Assembly: GCF_014647975.1 (NCBI RefSeq)
Contig: NZ_BMQF01000007.1
Coordinates: 1 to 64,000, forward strand
Source of the DNA: Streptomyces fumigatiscleroticus
GTDB lineage: Bacteria > Actinomycetota > Actinomycetes > Streptomycetales > Streptomycetaceae
Reading direction: 5' to 3'
Length of the DNA: 64,000 nucleotides
The translations under genes and the position numbers were made by a program. Shown here in pieces: positions 36,188 through 44,708 of the stretch. How positions within the stretch are numbered: position 1 is the stretch's first letter; each line of letters begins with the position of its first letter. Below the pieces are notes generated by a model. The model ran no database searches. It was not told where the DNA came from and saw nothing but the letters and a program-made list of their open reading frames with translations.

Positions 36188-36367
36188 TCAGGCGTCGGGC
36201 TGCGCGGAGGCCTGGCGGGCGCTCTCCGCGCGGGCGACGGCGGCGTCGACCGCCGCGTCCTCCTTGGCCTTGTTGGCGCCGCCCTGGGTCTTCACGATCA
36301 CCCTGATGACGCCGATGAAGAACACGGCCATGACGACCGGGGGCAGGAGTGCGGAGACGTAGTCCAT
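36188..36367 (-). CDS. Small membrane protein, 59 residues
   Basis: A short protein with one hydrophobic helix at about residues 6-27 (ALLPPVVMAVFFIGVIRVIV) and a charged, Ala-rich C-terminal helix (KAKEDAAVDAAVARAESARQ). Orientation is probably N-out. Its function is unknown. The start is the ATG at 36367, since the upstream frame is proline-rich and not protein-like. A strong terminator follows its stop, supporting that it is a real transcribed gene. Confidence 0.7.
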   Translation of the reverse strand: MDYVSALLPPVVMAVFFIGVIRVIVKTQGGANKAKEDAAVDAAVARAESARQASAQPDA

Positions 36368-36472
36368 GACTCCAGGGTAGCCAGGGCGGCAGGAACGGGC
36401 GGGAGGGGGCGGTTCGAGCGGTTCGAGCGGTTCGCGCCGGTCCACGAGCGGGCGGGCGGACGGGCGGACGGG

Positions 36473-37324
36473 TCAGCCCGCGGCGAGCCGCTGCCCGCCG
36501 CCCGGGGGCGGCGGGCCCGGCCTGCGCCGGGGGAAGACCTCGCCCGGCGTGGGGACGGGGCGCCGCGGAGCGGCCGGCGCGGGCTTGGGCGCGGCCGGGT
36601 CCGGCCGGGGCTCCGGCTTTCCGCCGGGCCGGCCGGCGGGGTCCTGCCCGGCGGCCGTGACGGCCCCGGCCCCGCTTGAAGGGCCCCCGGCTGGACCGCG
36701 CGACAGGCCGCCCGGAAGGGCCTGGAGGCGGGTACGGGAGGCGGGCGCGGTCGGGACGACCGCGATGCCGCCGGTGGTACCGGTACCACCGGCGACTCCG
36801 GCGGCGCCGGACGCCGCCGCGGCGGGAGCGGTCGCGCGAGCGGCGAAGCGGGCGGGGGCGTCCGGGCGGACGGCCGGCCGGGCACTGCGGTCCGGCAGAG
36901 CCGCCACGGCGGGAGCGGTCGCGCCGTCGGCGGGGCGAACCGGCGCCTCCGGTTCGGCCGGCGGGGCGCAGCGGTGCAGGAGGGACGCCGCGGCGGGGTT
37001 GCCGCGCAGGGCGCGCAGGGCGGCGAGGTCGTCCGCGTCCGGGCGGTGTCCGGCGCCCAGCGCCTCGTCCAGCAGCGCGAGATAGCCGGCGGTCGCGCCG
37101 GGCAGGGCGGCGCGGTACCGGGCGAGGTCGGCCACCAGGAAGGCGCGCAGCCGGGCCCCCTCCCGCGCCACCTCGTCGAGCGACTCCGCGAGGCGGAGGC
37201 AGTCCTGGACGTCCTCGGCCGAGACGGGGCGGGGATTGAGGGCGAGGGCGAGAGCGCGGCGGAGCACACGCAGCTCCGCCACGCCGAACGCCATGCCGCC
37301 GCGGGATCCGTATGGCGTGGGCAT
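36473..37324 (-). CDS. Conserved hypothetical protein, helical N-terminus with Pro/Ala-rich tail
   Basis: A 283-residue protein of unknown function. Residues 11-115 are predicted helical and charged (ELRVLRRALALALNPRPVSAEDVQDC). The remainder is Ala/Pro/Gly/Arg-rich and probably disordered. ATG 37324 is used, and the ATG at 37294 is equally possible; neither has a clear ribosome binding site. Frames extending further upstream run into the 101-bp repeats and are artefacts. It lies downstream of the repeat array that ends the coaX operon. Confidence 0.65.
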   Translation of the reverse strand: MPTPYGSRGGMAFGVAELRVLRRALALALNPRPVSAEDVQDCLRLAESLDEVAREGARLRAFLVADLARYRAALPGATAGYLALLDEALGAGHRPDADDLAALRALRGNPAAASLLHRCAPPAEPEAPVRPADGATAPAVAALPDRSARPAVRPDAPARFAARATAPAAAASGAAGVAGGTGTTGGIAVVPTAPASRTRLQALPGGLSRGPAGGPSSGAGAVTAAGQDPAGRPGGKPEPRPDPAAPKPAPAAPRRPVPTPGEVFPRRRPGPPPPGGGQRLAAG

Positions 37325-37367
37325 GCGGCGACCATACGCGCTAATCAGACAAAATCGACATAGCGGA

Positions 37368-37828
37368 TGGCTGTGGCGCGGAAGACCCACCCGGCTGGCT
37401 GCGGCCGCGCGGCCCGGCGGGACCCGGGCCGCACGGTCCGCATGCGGGACACGTCCCGCACAGCGGACGACTGCGACGCGAGAAAGCCACCCGGGGCGCT
37501 GCGGCCGCAAGGCCCCCGCGGAAGCCGGGCCGCACGGTCCGCATGCGGGACACGTCCCGCACAGCGGACGACTGCGACGCGGAAAAGCCACCCGCGGCGC
37601 TGCGGCCGCAAAGCCCCCGCAGGAGCCGGGCCGCACGGTCCGCATGCGGGACACGTCCCGCACAGCGGACGACTGCGACGCGGAAAAGCCACCCGCGGCG
37701 CTGCGGCCGCAAAGCCCCCGCAGGAGCCGGGCCGCACGGTCCGCATGCGGGACACGTCCCGCACAGCGGACGACTGCGATGCGGGAAAGCCGCCCGGCCC
37801 CCGCGGGGGCCGGGCGGCCGCGCGGTCA
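37368..37828. repeat. 101-bp tandem repeat array downstream of coaX
   Basis: The landmark CCGCACGGTCCG recurs at 37429, 37530, 37631 and 37732, a period of exactly 101 bases, with a diverged partial unit before the first. Each unit holds a perfect hairpin, TGCGGGAC-AC-GTCCCGCA (first copy 37443-37460), nested in GTCCGC/GCGGAC. Because 101 is not a multiple of three, the array cannot encode a repeated protein. The sequence CATGCGGGACACGT in each unit is also the last 14 bases over the coaX stop region (37829-37842), so the array appears to have grown from the coaX terminus. Confidence 0.92.
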
Positions 37829-38623
37829 CATGCGGGACACGTTCCGCTCGTACACCAGACGCAGCCCGATCAGCGTCAGCCACGGCTCGTGCTCGTCGAT
37901 GACCGAGGACTCGCCCAGCACCATGGGGGCCAGCCCGCCGGTGGCGATGACCGTGACGTCGTCGGGGTCGTCGGCCAGCTCACGGGCCATCCGGTCCACG
38001 ACGCCGTCGACCTGGCCGGCGAAGCCGTAGACGATGCCCGCCTGCATCGCCTCCACCGTGTTCTTGCCGATCACGCTGCGCGGCCGGGCCACCTCGATCT
38101 TGCGCAGCTGGGCGCCCTTGACACCGAGCGCCTCGACCGAGATCTCGATGCCGGGCGCGATGACCCCGCCGACGTACTCCCCGCGCGCGCTGACCGCGTC
38201 GAACGTCGTCGCCGTGCCGAAGTCGACGACGATCGCGGGACCGCCGTAGAGCTCGACGGCGGCGACCGCGTTGATGATGCGGTCGGCGCCGACCTCCTTG
38301 GGGTTGTCGGTCAGGATCGGCACGCCCGTCTTGACGCCCGGTTCGACGAGGACGGCGGGGACGTCGCCGTAGTAGCGGCGGGTCACCTCGCGCAGCTCGT
38401 GCAGGACCGAGGGGACGGTGGCGCAGATGGCGATGCCGTCGATGCCGTCGCCCAGCTCCTCGCCGAGCAGCGGGTGCATGCCCATCAGGCCCTGGAGCAG
38501 CACCGCCAGCTCGTCGGCGGTGCGGCGCGCGTCCGTGGAGATGCGCCAGTGTTCGACGATGTCCTCTCCGTCGAAGAGGCCCAGGACGGTGTGCGTGTTG
38601 CCTACGTCGATCGTCAGCAGCAT
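37826..38623 (-). CDS. coaX: Type III pantothenate kinase
   Basis: A 265-residue kinase that phosphorylates pantothenate, the first step of CoA synthesis, with the ASKHA fold of CoaX enzymes. The N-terminal phosphate motif is IDVGNTHTVLGLF (4-16), the second is VVDFGTATTFDAV near residue 124, and GGVIAPG near residue 144 completes the site. Type III enzymes are not feedback-inhibited by CoA. It is the last gene of the panC-nadB-nadC-coaX operon. Its 3' end shares sequence with the tandem repeat just beyond it. Confidence 0.95.
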   Translation of the reverse strand: MLLTIDVGNTHTVLGLFDGEDIVEHWRISTDARRTADELAVLLQGLMGMHPLLGEELGDGIDGIAICATVPSVLHELREVTRRYYGDVPAVLVEPGVKTGVPILTDNPKEVGADRIINAVAAVELYGGPAIVVDFGTATTFDAVSARGEYVGGVIAPGIEISVEALGVKGAQLRKIEVARPRSVIGKNTVEAMQAGIVYGFAGQVDGVVDRMARELADDPDDVTVIATGGLAPMVLGESSVIDEHEPWLTLIGLRLVYERNVSRM

Positions 38624-38639
38624 GGCCGCCACCCGCTTC

Positions 38640-39611
38640 CTATTCCGCCGCTCGCAGGTCCAGGCCGATGTCCAGGATGGGCGAGGAGTGCGTGAGCGCC
38701 CCCACGGCCAGGTAGTCGACGCCCGTGTCCGCGTACGCCTTGGCGTTCCGAAGCGTCAGGCGGCCCGAGGCCTCCAGCGCCGCGCGGCCGTCCACCAGGG
38801 CCACCGCCTCCGCGCACTCGCCGGGCGTGAAGTTGTCCAGCAGGATCAGGTCGGCGCCGGCGTCCACGACCTCGCGCAGCTGGTGCAGGGTGTCGACCTC
38901 CACCTCGATCGGCACGTCCGGGAAGCGATCGCGGACGGCCCGGAAGGCCTGGGCGACACCGCCCGCGGCGACCACGTGGTTGTCCTTGACCAGGGCCGCG
39001 TCGGAGAGGGACATGCGGTGGTTGACCCCGCCGCCGCAGCGCACCGCGAACTTCTCCAGGGAGCGCAGGCCCGGCGTGGTCTTGCGGGTGTCGCGCACCT
39101 TGGTCCCGGTGCCCTCCAGGACGTCCGCCCACGCGCGCGTGGCGGTCGCGATGCCCGACAGACGGCACAGCAGGTTCAGCGCGCTGCGCTCGGCGGTGAG
39201 CAGGTCGCGGGTGCGGGTGGTGACCGAGAGCAGCTTCTGGCCGGGTTCGATCCGGTCACCGTCCTCGACGTGCCGCTCGACCTCGAACTCGTCCGTGCAG
39301 ACCACGGACAGGACCGCCTCGGCGACCCGCAGCCCGGCCGCGACGCCCGCCTCCCGCGCGGTGAAGTCGCCGGTGGCGACGGCGTCCTCGGGGATGGTCG
39401 CGACCGTCGTCACGTCCACGCCGTGGGCGAGGTCCTCCTGGATGGCCACGTGCGCGATGTCCTCGACCTCCACGGGGTCGAGTCCGGCGTCGGCCAGGAG
39501 CTGGGCGAGCGCGGGGTCGAGGCCGCACTCCAGATGGCCCGCGTCCGCGTCGGCGCCGCAGGCGCAGCCGTCGCCGCAGCCCTGGGCGAGGGGGAGGTCG
39601 TTGGTGCTCAC
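38640..39611 (-). CDS. nadC: Nicotinate-nucleotide pyrophosphorylase (quinolinate phosphoribosyltransferase)
   Basis: A 323-residue enzyme converting quinolinate and PRPP to nicotinate mononucleotide in NAD synthesis. Conserved segments include DTRKTTPGLR, the substrate lysine region VKDNHV and VEVDTLHQL. Unusually it starts with about 30 extra residues containing four cysteines (GCGDGCACG, LEC), a possible metal site of unknown role. GTG 39611 is used; GTG 39620 overlaps the nadB stop as GTGA and is an equal candidate. It sits 16 bases before coaX. Confidence 0.94.
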   Translation of the reverse strand: MSTNDLPLAQGCGDGCACGADADAGHLECGLDPALAQLLADAGLDPVEVEDIAHVAIQEDLAHGVDVTTVATIPEDAVATGDFTAREAGVAAGLRVAEAVLSVVCTDEFEVERHVEDGDRIEPGQKLLSVTTRTRDLLTAERSALNLLCRLSGIATATRAWADVLEGTGTKVRDTRKTTPGLRSLEKFAVRCGGGVNHRMSLSDAALVKDNHVVAAGGVAQAFRAVRDRFPDVPIEVEVDTLHQLREVVDAGADLILLDNFTPGECAEAVALVDGRAALEASGRLTLRNAKAYADTGVDYLAVGALTHSSPILDIGLDLRAAE

Positions 39612-39616
39612 TTCTG

Positions 39617-41359
39617 TCACTGCTCCTGGGAACGCCGTGCCGGTTCGGACACGGGTGCTTGGGGGAGGGTCGGGGGGAAGTCTGCGGTATCGGTGGTGCG
39701 GACGGCGAGGGTGCCATCGGGATTCAGCCGTACGACGATGTGGCGGCGCCAGGCCGCATCGTCGCGGTCGGCGTGGTCCTCGCGCCAGTGGCAGCCGCGG
39801 GTCTCCGCGCGCCGCCGTGCGGCGGTGACCAGGACGCGGGCGACGCACAGGAGGTTGGTCGCCTCCCAGGTGTCGACGCCCGGCTCGGCCGTCTTGCCGT
39901 TCTCGTCGAGGCCGTCGCGGGCGTCGTCGTCCAGCCGCTGGAGCTGTTCGGCGGCCCGGGCGAGGGACTCGGCGGAGCGCAGCACGCCGGCGCCGTCCGT
40001 CATGATCCGCTGGATGGCGAAGCGGGCCTCGGGCGGCAGCAGGGGGTGCGCGGGCCTGCCGGGGTGCGGGACCGGGGCGGGCACGCGCGCGTGGAGGCCG
40101 TTCCCCGTTCGGGCCGCCGCGATGTCGGCGGCGATGCGCTCGGCGTAGACCAGGCCCTCCAGCAGGGAGTTCGAGGCCAGCCGGTTGGCGCCGTGCACAC
40201 CGGTGCAGGCGACCTCGCCGCACGCGTACAGGCCGGGCACGGTGGTGCGGCCGCGGGAGTCGGTGCGCACGCCGCCGGAGGCGTAGTGGGCGGCCGGGGC
40301 GATCGGGATCGGCTCGGTGACCGGGTCGATGCCGTGGGCGCGGCAGGCGGCGAGGATGGTGGGGAAGCGGTGCTCCCACATGTCCGCGCCGAAGTGCCGG
40401 GCGTCGAGGAACATGTGCTCGGCGTCCTGCTCCTGCATACGGCGCGTGATGCCCTTGGCGACGATGTCCCGGGGGGCGAGTTCGGCCAGCTCGTGCTGCC
40501 CCACCATGAAGCGCACGCCGTCGGCGTCCACCAGGTGGGCGCCCTCTCCGCGGACGGCCTCGGAGACGAGCGGCTGCTGGCCCTCGGCGTCGGGGCCGAG
40601 GAAGAGCACCGTCGGGTGGAACTGCACGAACTCCAGGTCGGAGACCTCGGCGCCCGCGCGCAGGGCGAGGGCGACGCCGTCGCCCGTGGAGACGGCGGGG
40701 TTGGTGGTCGCGGAGAAGACCTGGCCCATGCCGCCGGTGGCGAGCACCACGTGGGGGGCGTGCACCGCGCCCACCCCGTCGTGCTGGCCCTCGCCCATGA
40801 CGTGCAGGGTGACACCGGCGGCACGGCCGTCGGCGTCCGTCAGCAGGTCCAGGACCAGTGCGTTCTCGATCGTCCGCACGCCACGCGCGCGTACCGCCGC
40901 CACCAGCGCCCGGGAGATCTCCGCGCCGGTGGCGTCGCCGCCCGCGTGCGCGATCCGCCGCCGGTGGTGGCCGCCCTCGCGGGTGAGCTGGATGGTCCCC
41001 TCGTCGTCGGTGTCGAAGTGCGCGCCGGTGGAGATCAGACGGCGTACGGCGTCGGGTCCCTCGGTCACGAGGATCCGTACGGCCTCCTCGTCGCACAGGC
41101 CGGCGCCCGCCACCAGGGTGTCGTCCAGGTGCTGCGCGGGGGTGTCGCCCTCGCCCAGGGCCGCGGCGATGCCCCCCTGGGCCCAGCGGGTGGAGCCGTC
41201 GTCGAGGCGGGCCTTGGTGACGACGACCGTCGTCAGGCCGGCGGCCTCGCAGCGCAGGGCCGCGGTGAGGCCGGCGACCCCGGAGCCGACGACCACGACG
41301 TCCGCGGTGAGGGCCCACCCCGGCGCGGGTGCGTGCAGTCGTATGCCTGTGCTGGTCAC
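39617..41359 (-). CDS. nadB: L-aspartate oxidase
   Basis: A 580-residue FAD flavoprotein oxidising aspartate to iminoaspartate, the first step of NAD synthesis. The dinucleotide motif is VVVGSGVAGLTAAL near residue 24. The succinate dehydrogenase-like active site is seen as DDEGTIQLTREGGHHRRRIAH, with GEVACTGVHGANRLASNSLLE near residue 390. Its start overlaps the panC stop by 4 bp (ATGA). Quinolinate synthase (nadA) is not in the window. Confidence 0.95.
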   Translation of the reverse strand: MTSTGIRLHAPAPGWALTADVVVVGSGVAGLTAALRCEAAGLTTVVVTKARLDDGSTRWAQGGIAAALGEGDTPAQHLDDTLVAGAGLCDEEAVRILVTEGPDAVRRLISTGAHFDTDDEGTIQLTREGGHHRRRIAHAGGDATGAEISRALVAAVRARGVRTIENALVLDLLTDADGRAAGVTLHVMGEGQHDGVGAVHAPHVVLATGGMGQVFSATTNPAVSTGDGVALALRAGAEVSDLEFVQFHPTVLFLGPDAEGQQPLVSEAVRGEGAHLVDADGVRFMVGQHELAELAPRDIVAKGITRRMQEQDAEHMFLDARHFGADMWEHRFPTILAACRAHGIDPVTEPIPIAPAAHYASGGVRTDSRGRTTVPGLYACGEVACTGVHGANRLASNSLLEGLVYAERIAADIAAARTGNGLHARVPAPVPHPGRPAHPLLPPEARFAIQRIMTDGAGVLRSAESLARAAEQLQRLDDDARDGLDENGKTAEPGVDTWEATNLLCVARVLVTAARRRAETRGCHWREDHADRDDAAWRRHIVVRLNPDGTLAVRTTDTADFPPTLPQAPVSEPARRSQEQ

Positions 41360-42366
41360 GAGGCGGCTCCGAAGGTGAGGGGGAGGTTGTCGATCAGCCG
41401 GGTCGCACCGACCCGGGCGGCGACGGCGAGCACCGCCTCACCGGTGTGGCCGTCCTCGATCTCGGTGAAGTCGGACGGGTCGACCAGGGCCAGGTAGTCC
41501 AGCTCCAGCGGCGGGTTCAGGCGGGCGGCCTCGTCCAGCACCACACGGGCGGCGGCGCGGACGGCCGCCGGGCCGCCCGGTGCCGCCTTGGCCACGGCGT
41601 GCGCGTCGGCGGCGGCGCGGGACTCCCCGAGGGCGCTGAGCGCCTCGGCACGCGCGCGCGTGGCGGGCACCTCGCGGGCCCGCGCGCGCAGCGCCTCCTG
41701 GGCGGCGTGCCGGTCGCGGCCGGCGAACAGGGCCCGGGACAGGGCCAGGGCCGTACGCCGCTCGCCGGGCGAGAGATAGCGGTTGCGGCTGGACAGCGCC
41801 AGGCCGTCGTCCTCGCGCACGGTGGGCACGCCGACGATCTCGACGCCGAAGTTCAGGTCCCGCACCATGCGGCGGACCAGGGCGAGCTGCTGGGCGTCCT
41901 TCTGGCCGAAGAAGGCGGCGTCGGGGCGGGTGAGGTGGAGCAGCTTGGCGACCACCGTGAGCATGCCGTCGAAGTGCCCGGGACGGGAGGCGCCCTCCAG
42001 GCGCTCGCCCATGGCACCCGCGCGCAGGGTGATCTCCGGCCGGCCGCCCGGGTACATGTCGTCGGCCGACGGCGCGAACACCACGTCCGCGCCCGCCTGC
42101 TCGGCGGTCTTCAGATCGGCGTCGAGGGTGCGCGGATAGCGGTCGAGGTCCTCGCCCGCGCCGAACTGGAGCGGGTTGACGAAGACGGTGACGACCACGA
42201 AGCCCTCGGGGCCGACGTGCGCGCGGGCGGCCCGGATCAGCGTGGCGTGCCCCTCGTGCAGGGCGCCCATGGTCATCACCACGGCGGTGCGGCCGGGCAC
42301 GGCGCGCCGCTCCCGGACCCGGTTCAGCTCCTCGACCGTCGGCAGGAGTTCGAAGTCGCGGCTCAT
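41356..42366 (-). CDS. panC: Pantothenate synthetase
   Basis: A 336-residue ligase joining pantoate and beta-alanine with ATP. The HIGH-like MGALHEGH near residue 38, the PNPLQF-type FVNPLQFG segment, FFGQKDAQQ and the KMSKS-like LSSRNRYL are all visible. It is about 40-50 residues longer than most PanC proteins, with an Ala-rich insertion near residues 225-270. The ATG at 42366 overlaps the stop of the DUF2520 gene by 4 bp, so it is co-translated with it. Confidence 0.95.
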   Translation of the reverse strand: MSRDFELLPTVEELNRVRERRAVPGRTAVVMTMGALHEGHATLIRAARAHVGPEGFVVVTVFVNPLQFGAGEDLDRYPRTLDADLKTAEQAGADVVFAPSADDMYPGGRPEITLRAGAMGERLEGASRPGHFDGMLTVVAKLLHLTRPDAAFFGQKDAQQLALVRRMVRDLNFGVEIVGVPTVREDDGLALSSRNRYLSPGERRTALALSRALFAGRDRHAAQEALRARAREVPATRARAEALSALGESRAAADAHAVAKAAPGGPAAVRAAARVVLDEAARLNPPLELDYLALVDPSDFTEIEDGHTGEAVLAVAARVGATRLIDNLPLTFGAAS

Positions 42367-43295
42367 TGGTCTTCCCCGTTCTCGGGCGGCGCCGCTTCGT
42401 CGGCGAGCACACCCAGCAGGTCTTCGGCGAGTTCCGGCTTCAGCAGCCCGTGGGCGAGCGCCCGGTCGGCGGTCGCGCGGGCCATCGCCCGGTAGCCGGC
42501 GACGGTCTGCGGGGCGTACCGGCGCAACTCGGTGAGATGCGCGGCGACGGTGCCCGCGTCCCCGCGCGCGACGGGCCCGGTCAGGGCCGCGTCGCCGGAG
42601 CGCAGGGCGTTGTCCAAGGCGGCGCCCAGCAGCGGGCCGAGCATCCGGTCGGGGGCCCCGACCCCGGCCGTGCGCAGCAGCTCCATGGACTGGGCCACCA
42701 GGGTGACCAGGTGGTTGGCGCCCAGCGCGAGGGCCGCGTGGTACAGCGGCCGCATCTCCTCGGCGATCCACTCGGGCTCGCCGCCCATCTCGATGACGAG
42801 GGCCTCGGCGGCCAGCCGCAGCTCCTCGGGCGCGGTCACGCCGAACGAGCAGCCGGCCAGCCGCTGCACGTCCACGGGCGTGCCGGTGAAGGTCATCGCC
42901 GGATGCAGGGCCAGCGGCAGCGCGCCCGCGCGCAGGGCGGGGTCCAGCACCTTCGTGCCGTACCGCCCGGAGGTGTGCACCAGGAGCTGGCCCGGCCGGA
43001 CGGCCCCGGTCTCGGCGAGTCCGGAGACGAGCCCGGGCAGGGCGTCGTCCGGGACGGTCAGCAGCACCAGCTCGGCGCGGTCCAGGACCTCGGCGGGCGG
43101 GACGACCGGGACATCGGGGAGCATCGTGGCGGCACGCCGCCTGGAGGTGTCGGAGACCCCGGAGACGGCCACCGGGCGGTGCCCGGCCAGCTGGAGGGAG
43201 GCGGCGAGCGCGGGGCCCACGCGGCCGGCGCCGACGACACCGACCGAGAGCCGCGCGGGGCGGTCCCTGGGTTCTGGATGTTGGACTGTACTCAC
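42363..43295 (-). CDS. Rossmann-fold / DUF2520 oxidoreductase-like protein
   Basis: A 310-residue protein with an N-terminal NAD(P)-binding fold (VGVVGAGRVGPALAASL, residues 18-34) and a C-terminal helical DUF2520 domain (YHAALALGANHLVTLVAQS). It is the first gene of the pantothenate/NAD operon, overlapping panC by 4 bp. A DUF2520-type protein, PanG, has been described as an alternative ketopantoate reductase in some bacteria. That would fit this position, but the assignment here is inference only. Confidence 0.85.
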   Translation of the reverse strand: MSTVQHPEPRDRPARLSVGVVGAGRVGPALAASLQLAGHRPVAVSGVSDTSRRRAATMLPDVPVVPPAEVLDRAELVLLTVPDDALPGLVSGLAETGAVRPGQLLVHTSGRYGTKVLDPALRAGALPLALHPAMTFTGTPVDVQRLAGCSFGVTAPEELRLAAEALVIEMGGEPEWIAEEMRPLYHAALALGANHLVTLVAQSMELLRTAGVGAPDRMLGPLLGAALDNALRSGDAALTGPVARGDAGTVAAHLTELRRYAPQTVAGYRAMARATADRALAHGLLKPELAEDLLGVLADEAAPPENGEDQ

Positions 43296-43380
43296 GCGAC
43301 GGCGGCCTTCCCGTTCCAGTCCGCTCTGGGTACCGGACGATTTCTCGTCATGTTAACGCGATCTGTTCCGGGGCGTCCGG

Positions 43381-43389
43381 TTGTCCACA
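43381..43389 (+). promoter_or_regulatory. Perfect DnaA box in the aldolase/panC-operon divergent region
   Basis: TTGTCCACA exactly matches the preferred streptomycete DnaA box. It is directly followed by GGCTGTGGG, a weaker box in the opposite orientation. It lies between divergent starts 43295 and 43479; the rest of that gap shows nothing I can name. Confidence 0.5.
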
Positions 43390-43478
43390 GGCTGTGGGCG
43401 GACGCACACCACGCGCGCGGGGAGCGCCGCAGGGAAATGCGAGTGCCCGCGCGAGCCGGCGCAAGGCATGATCCGGGG

Positions 43479-44675
43479 ATGAGCGACACGGCGCCGCAGC
43501 GCGGACAGCAGCTGGACCAGGTATCCGACGAGGAACGGCGCAAGCGGTTGCGCGAGCGGCGCCTCGCCGCCCTGCGCAGCGCGCGGCGCGCGTTCGCCCG
43601 CCCCGGTTTCCAGCAGACCCTCCGGGAGCGCCTGGCCCTGCTCGACGCCGCCCAGGACGTGTACGACCTGGACGGGCCGTCGGACATCTACGGCAACGGC
43701 GTCGTCGAGGCGCTGGAGGAGAAGGTCGCCGCGCTGCTCGGTCTGGAGGCCGCCGCCTTCTTCCCCACGGGCACGATGGCCCAGCAGGTCGCCCTGCGCT
43801 GCTGGGCGGGCCGCACCGGTAGCCCCACGGTCGCCCTGCATGCGCTCAGCCACCCCGAGGTGCACGAACGGCATGCGCTCAGCCAGGTCAGCGGATTGCG
43901 CCCGGTCCGGGTGACGAGCGAGCCACGGCTGCCGACCGCCGAGGAGGTGCGCGGCTTCGAGGAACCCTTCGGGACGCTGATGCTGGAGCTGCCCCTCAGG
44001 GACGCCGGTTTCGTGCTGCCGGCCTGGGAGGAGCTCACCGAGGTCGTTCAGGCCGCGCGCGACAGGGACGCCGTGGTGCACTTCGACGGGGCGCGCCTGT
44101 GGGAGTCCACCGTGCACTTCGGCCGCCCGCTGCCCGACATCGCGGGTCTGGCGGACAGCGTGTACGTGTCGTTCTACAAGTCGCTCGACGGGTTCGGGGG
44201 CGCGGCGCTGGCCGGCCCGAAGACCCTGGTCGAGGAGGCGAAGGTCTGGCGGCACCGGTACGGCGGCCAGGTCTTCCAGCAGTTCCCCACGGCGCTGTCG
44301 GCGCTCATCGGCCTGGACCGGGAGCTGCCCCGGCTGCCGGAGTACGTGGCCCACGCGCGCGTGGTGGCCGCGGCGCTGCGCGAGGGCTTCGCGGCGGCCG
44401 GCCTGCCGTGGGCGCGCGTGCACCCGGAGGTGCCGCACACCCACGACTTCCAGGTCTGGCTGCCGTACGACGCCGAGGTCGCCGCGGAGGCGGCGGTCCG
44501 GACGGCCGAGGAGACGGGGGTCATGCTGTTCCTCTCCGGCTGGGACCGCAGGGGACCGGGCCTGTCCGTCACCGAGGTCCAGGTACGGGCCGCCGGCCTT
44601 CAGTGGACGGCCGGGGACGTGAGGGCGGCGGTCGCGGAGTTCGCCGCCCGGCTCGCCGAGGAGGCCGCCCGGTAG
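43479..44675 (+). CDS. Threonine aldolase-like PLP enzyme (beta-eliminating lyase family)
   Basis: A 398-residue fold-type I PLP enzyme. A basic N-terminal segment of about 60 residues precedes the core (DIYGNGVVEALEEKVAALLG). The PLP aspartate lies in VVHFDGARLWES and the Schiff-base lysine probably in YVSFYKSLDGFGG near residue 235. It most resembles low-specificity L-threonine aldolases, which split threonine to glycine and acetaldehyde, but the true substrate is uncertain. It is divergent from the pantothenate operon. Confidence 0.85.
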   Translation: MSDTAPQRGQQLDQVSDEERRKRLRERRLAALRSARRAFARPGFQQTLRERLALLDAAQDVYDLDGPSDIYGNGVVEALEEKVAALLGLEAAAFFPTGTMAQQVALRCWAGRTGSPTVALHALSHPEVHERHALSQVSGLRPVRVTSEPRLPTAEEVRGFEEPFGTLMLELPLRDAGFVLPAWEELTEVVQAARDRDAVVHFDGARLWESTVHFGRPLPDIAGLADSVYVSFYKSLDGFGGAALAGPKTLVEEAKVWRHRYGGQVFQQFPTALSALIGLDRELPRLPEYVAHARVVAAALREGFAAAGLPWARVHPEVPHTHDFQVWLPYDAEVAAEAAVRTAEETGVMLFLSGWDRRGPGLSVTEVQVRAAGLQWTAGDVRAAVAEFAARLAEEAAR

Positions 44676-44681
44676 GGCGCG

Positions 44682-44700
44682 GCCCGCCGCCGCGGCGGGC
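44682..44700. terminator. Hairpin between the aldolase-like and TmrB-like genes
   Basis: GCCCGCC (44682-44688) and GGCGGGC (44694-44700) pair around a 5-base loop, seven bases after the aldolase stop and just past the convergent gene's stop. Confidence 0.65.
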
Positions 44701-44708
44701 GCCCGCGG

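Noticed and set aside
37368..37828. CRISPR array
   Set aside because: The repeats are directly tandem with no unique spacers, units are 101 bp, and no cas gene is present.
37341..37883. Repeat-containing proteins predicted across the 101-bp array
   Set aside because: The period is not a multiple of three, so each unit is read in a new frame. The open frames are a by-product of G+C content.
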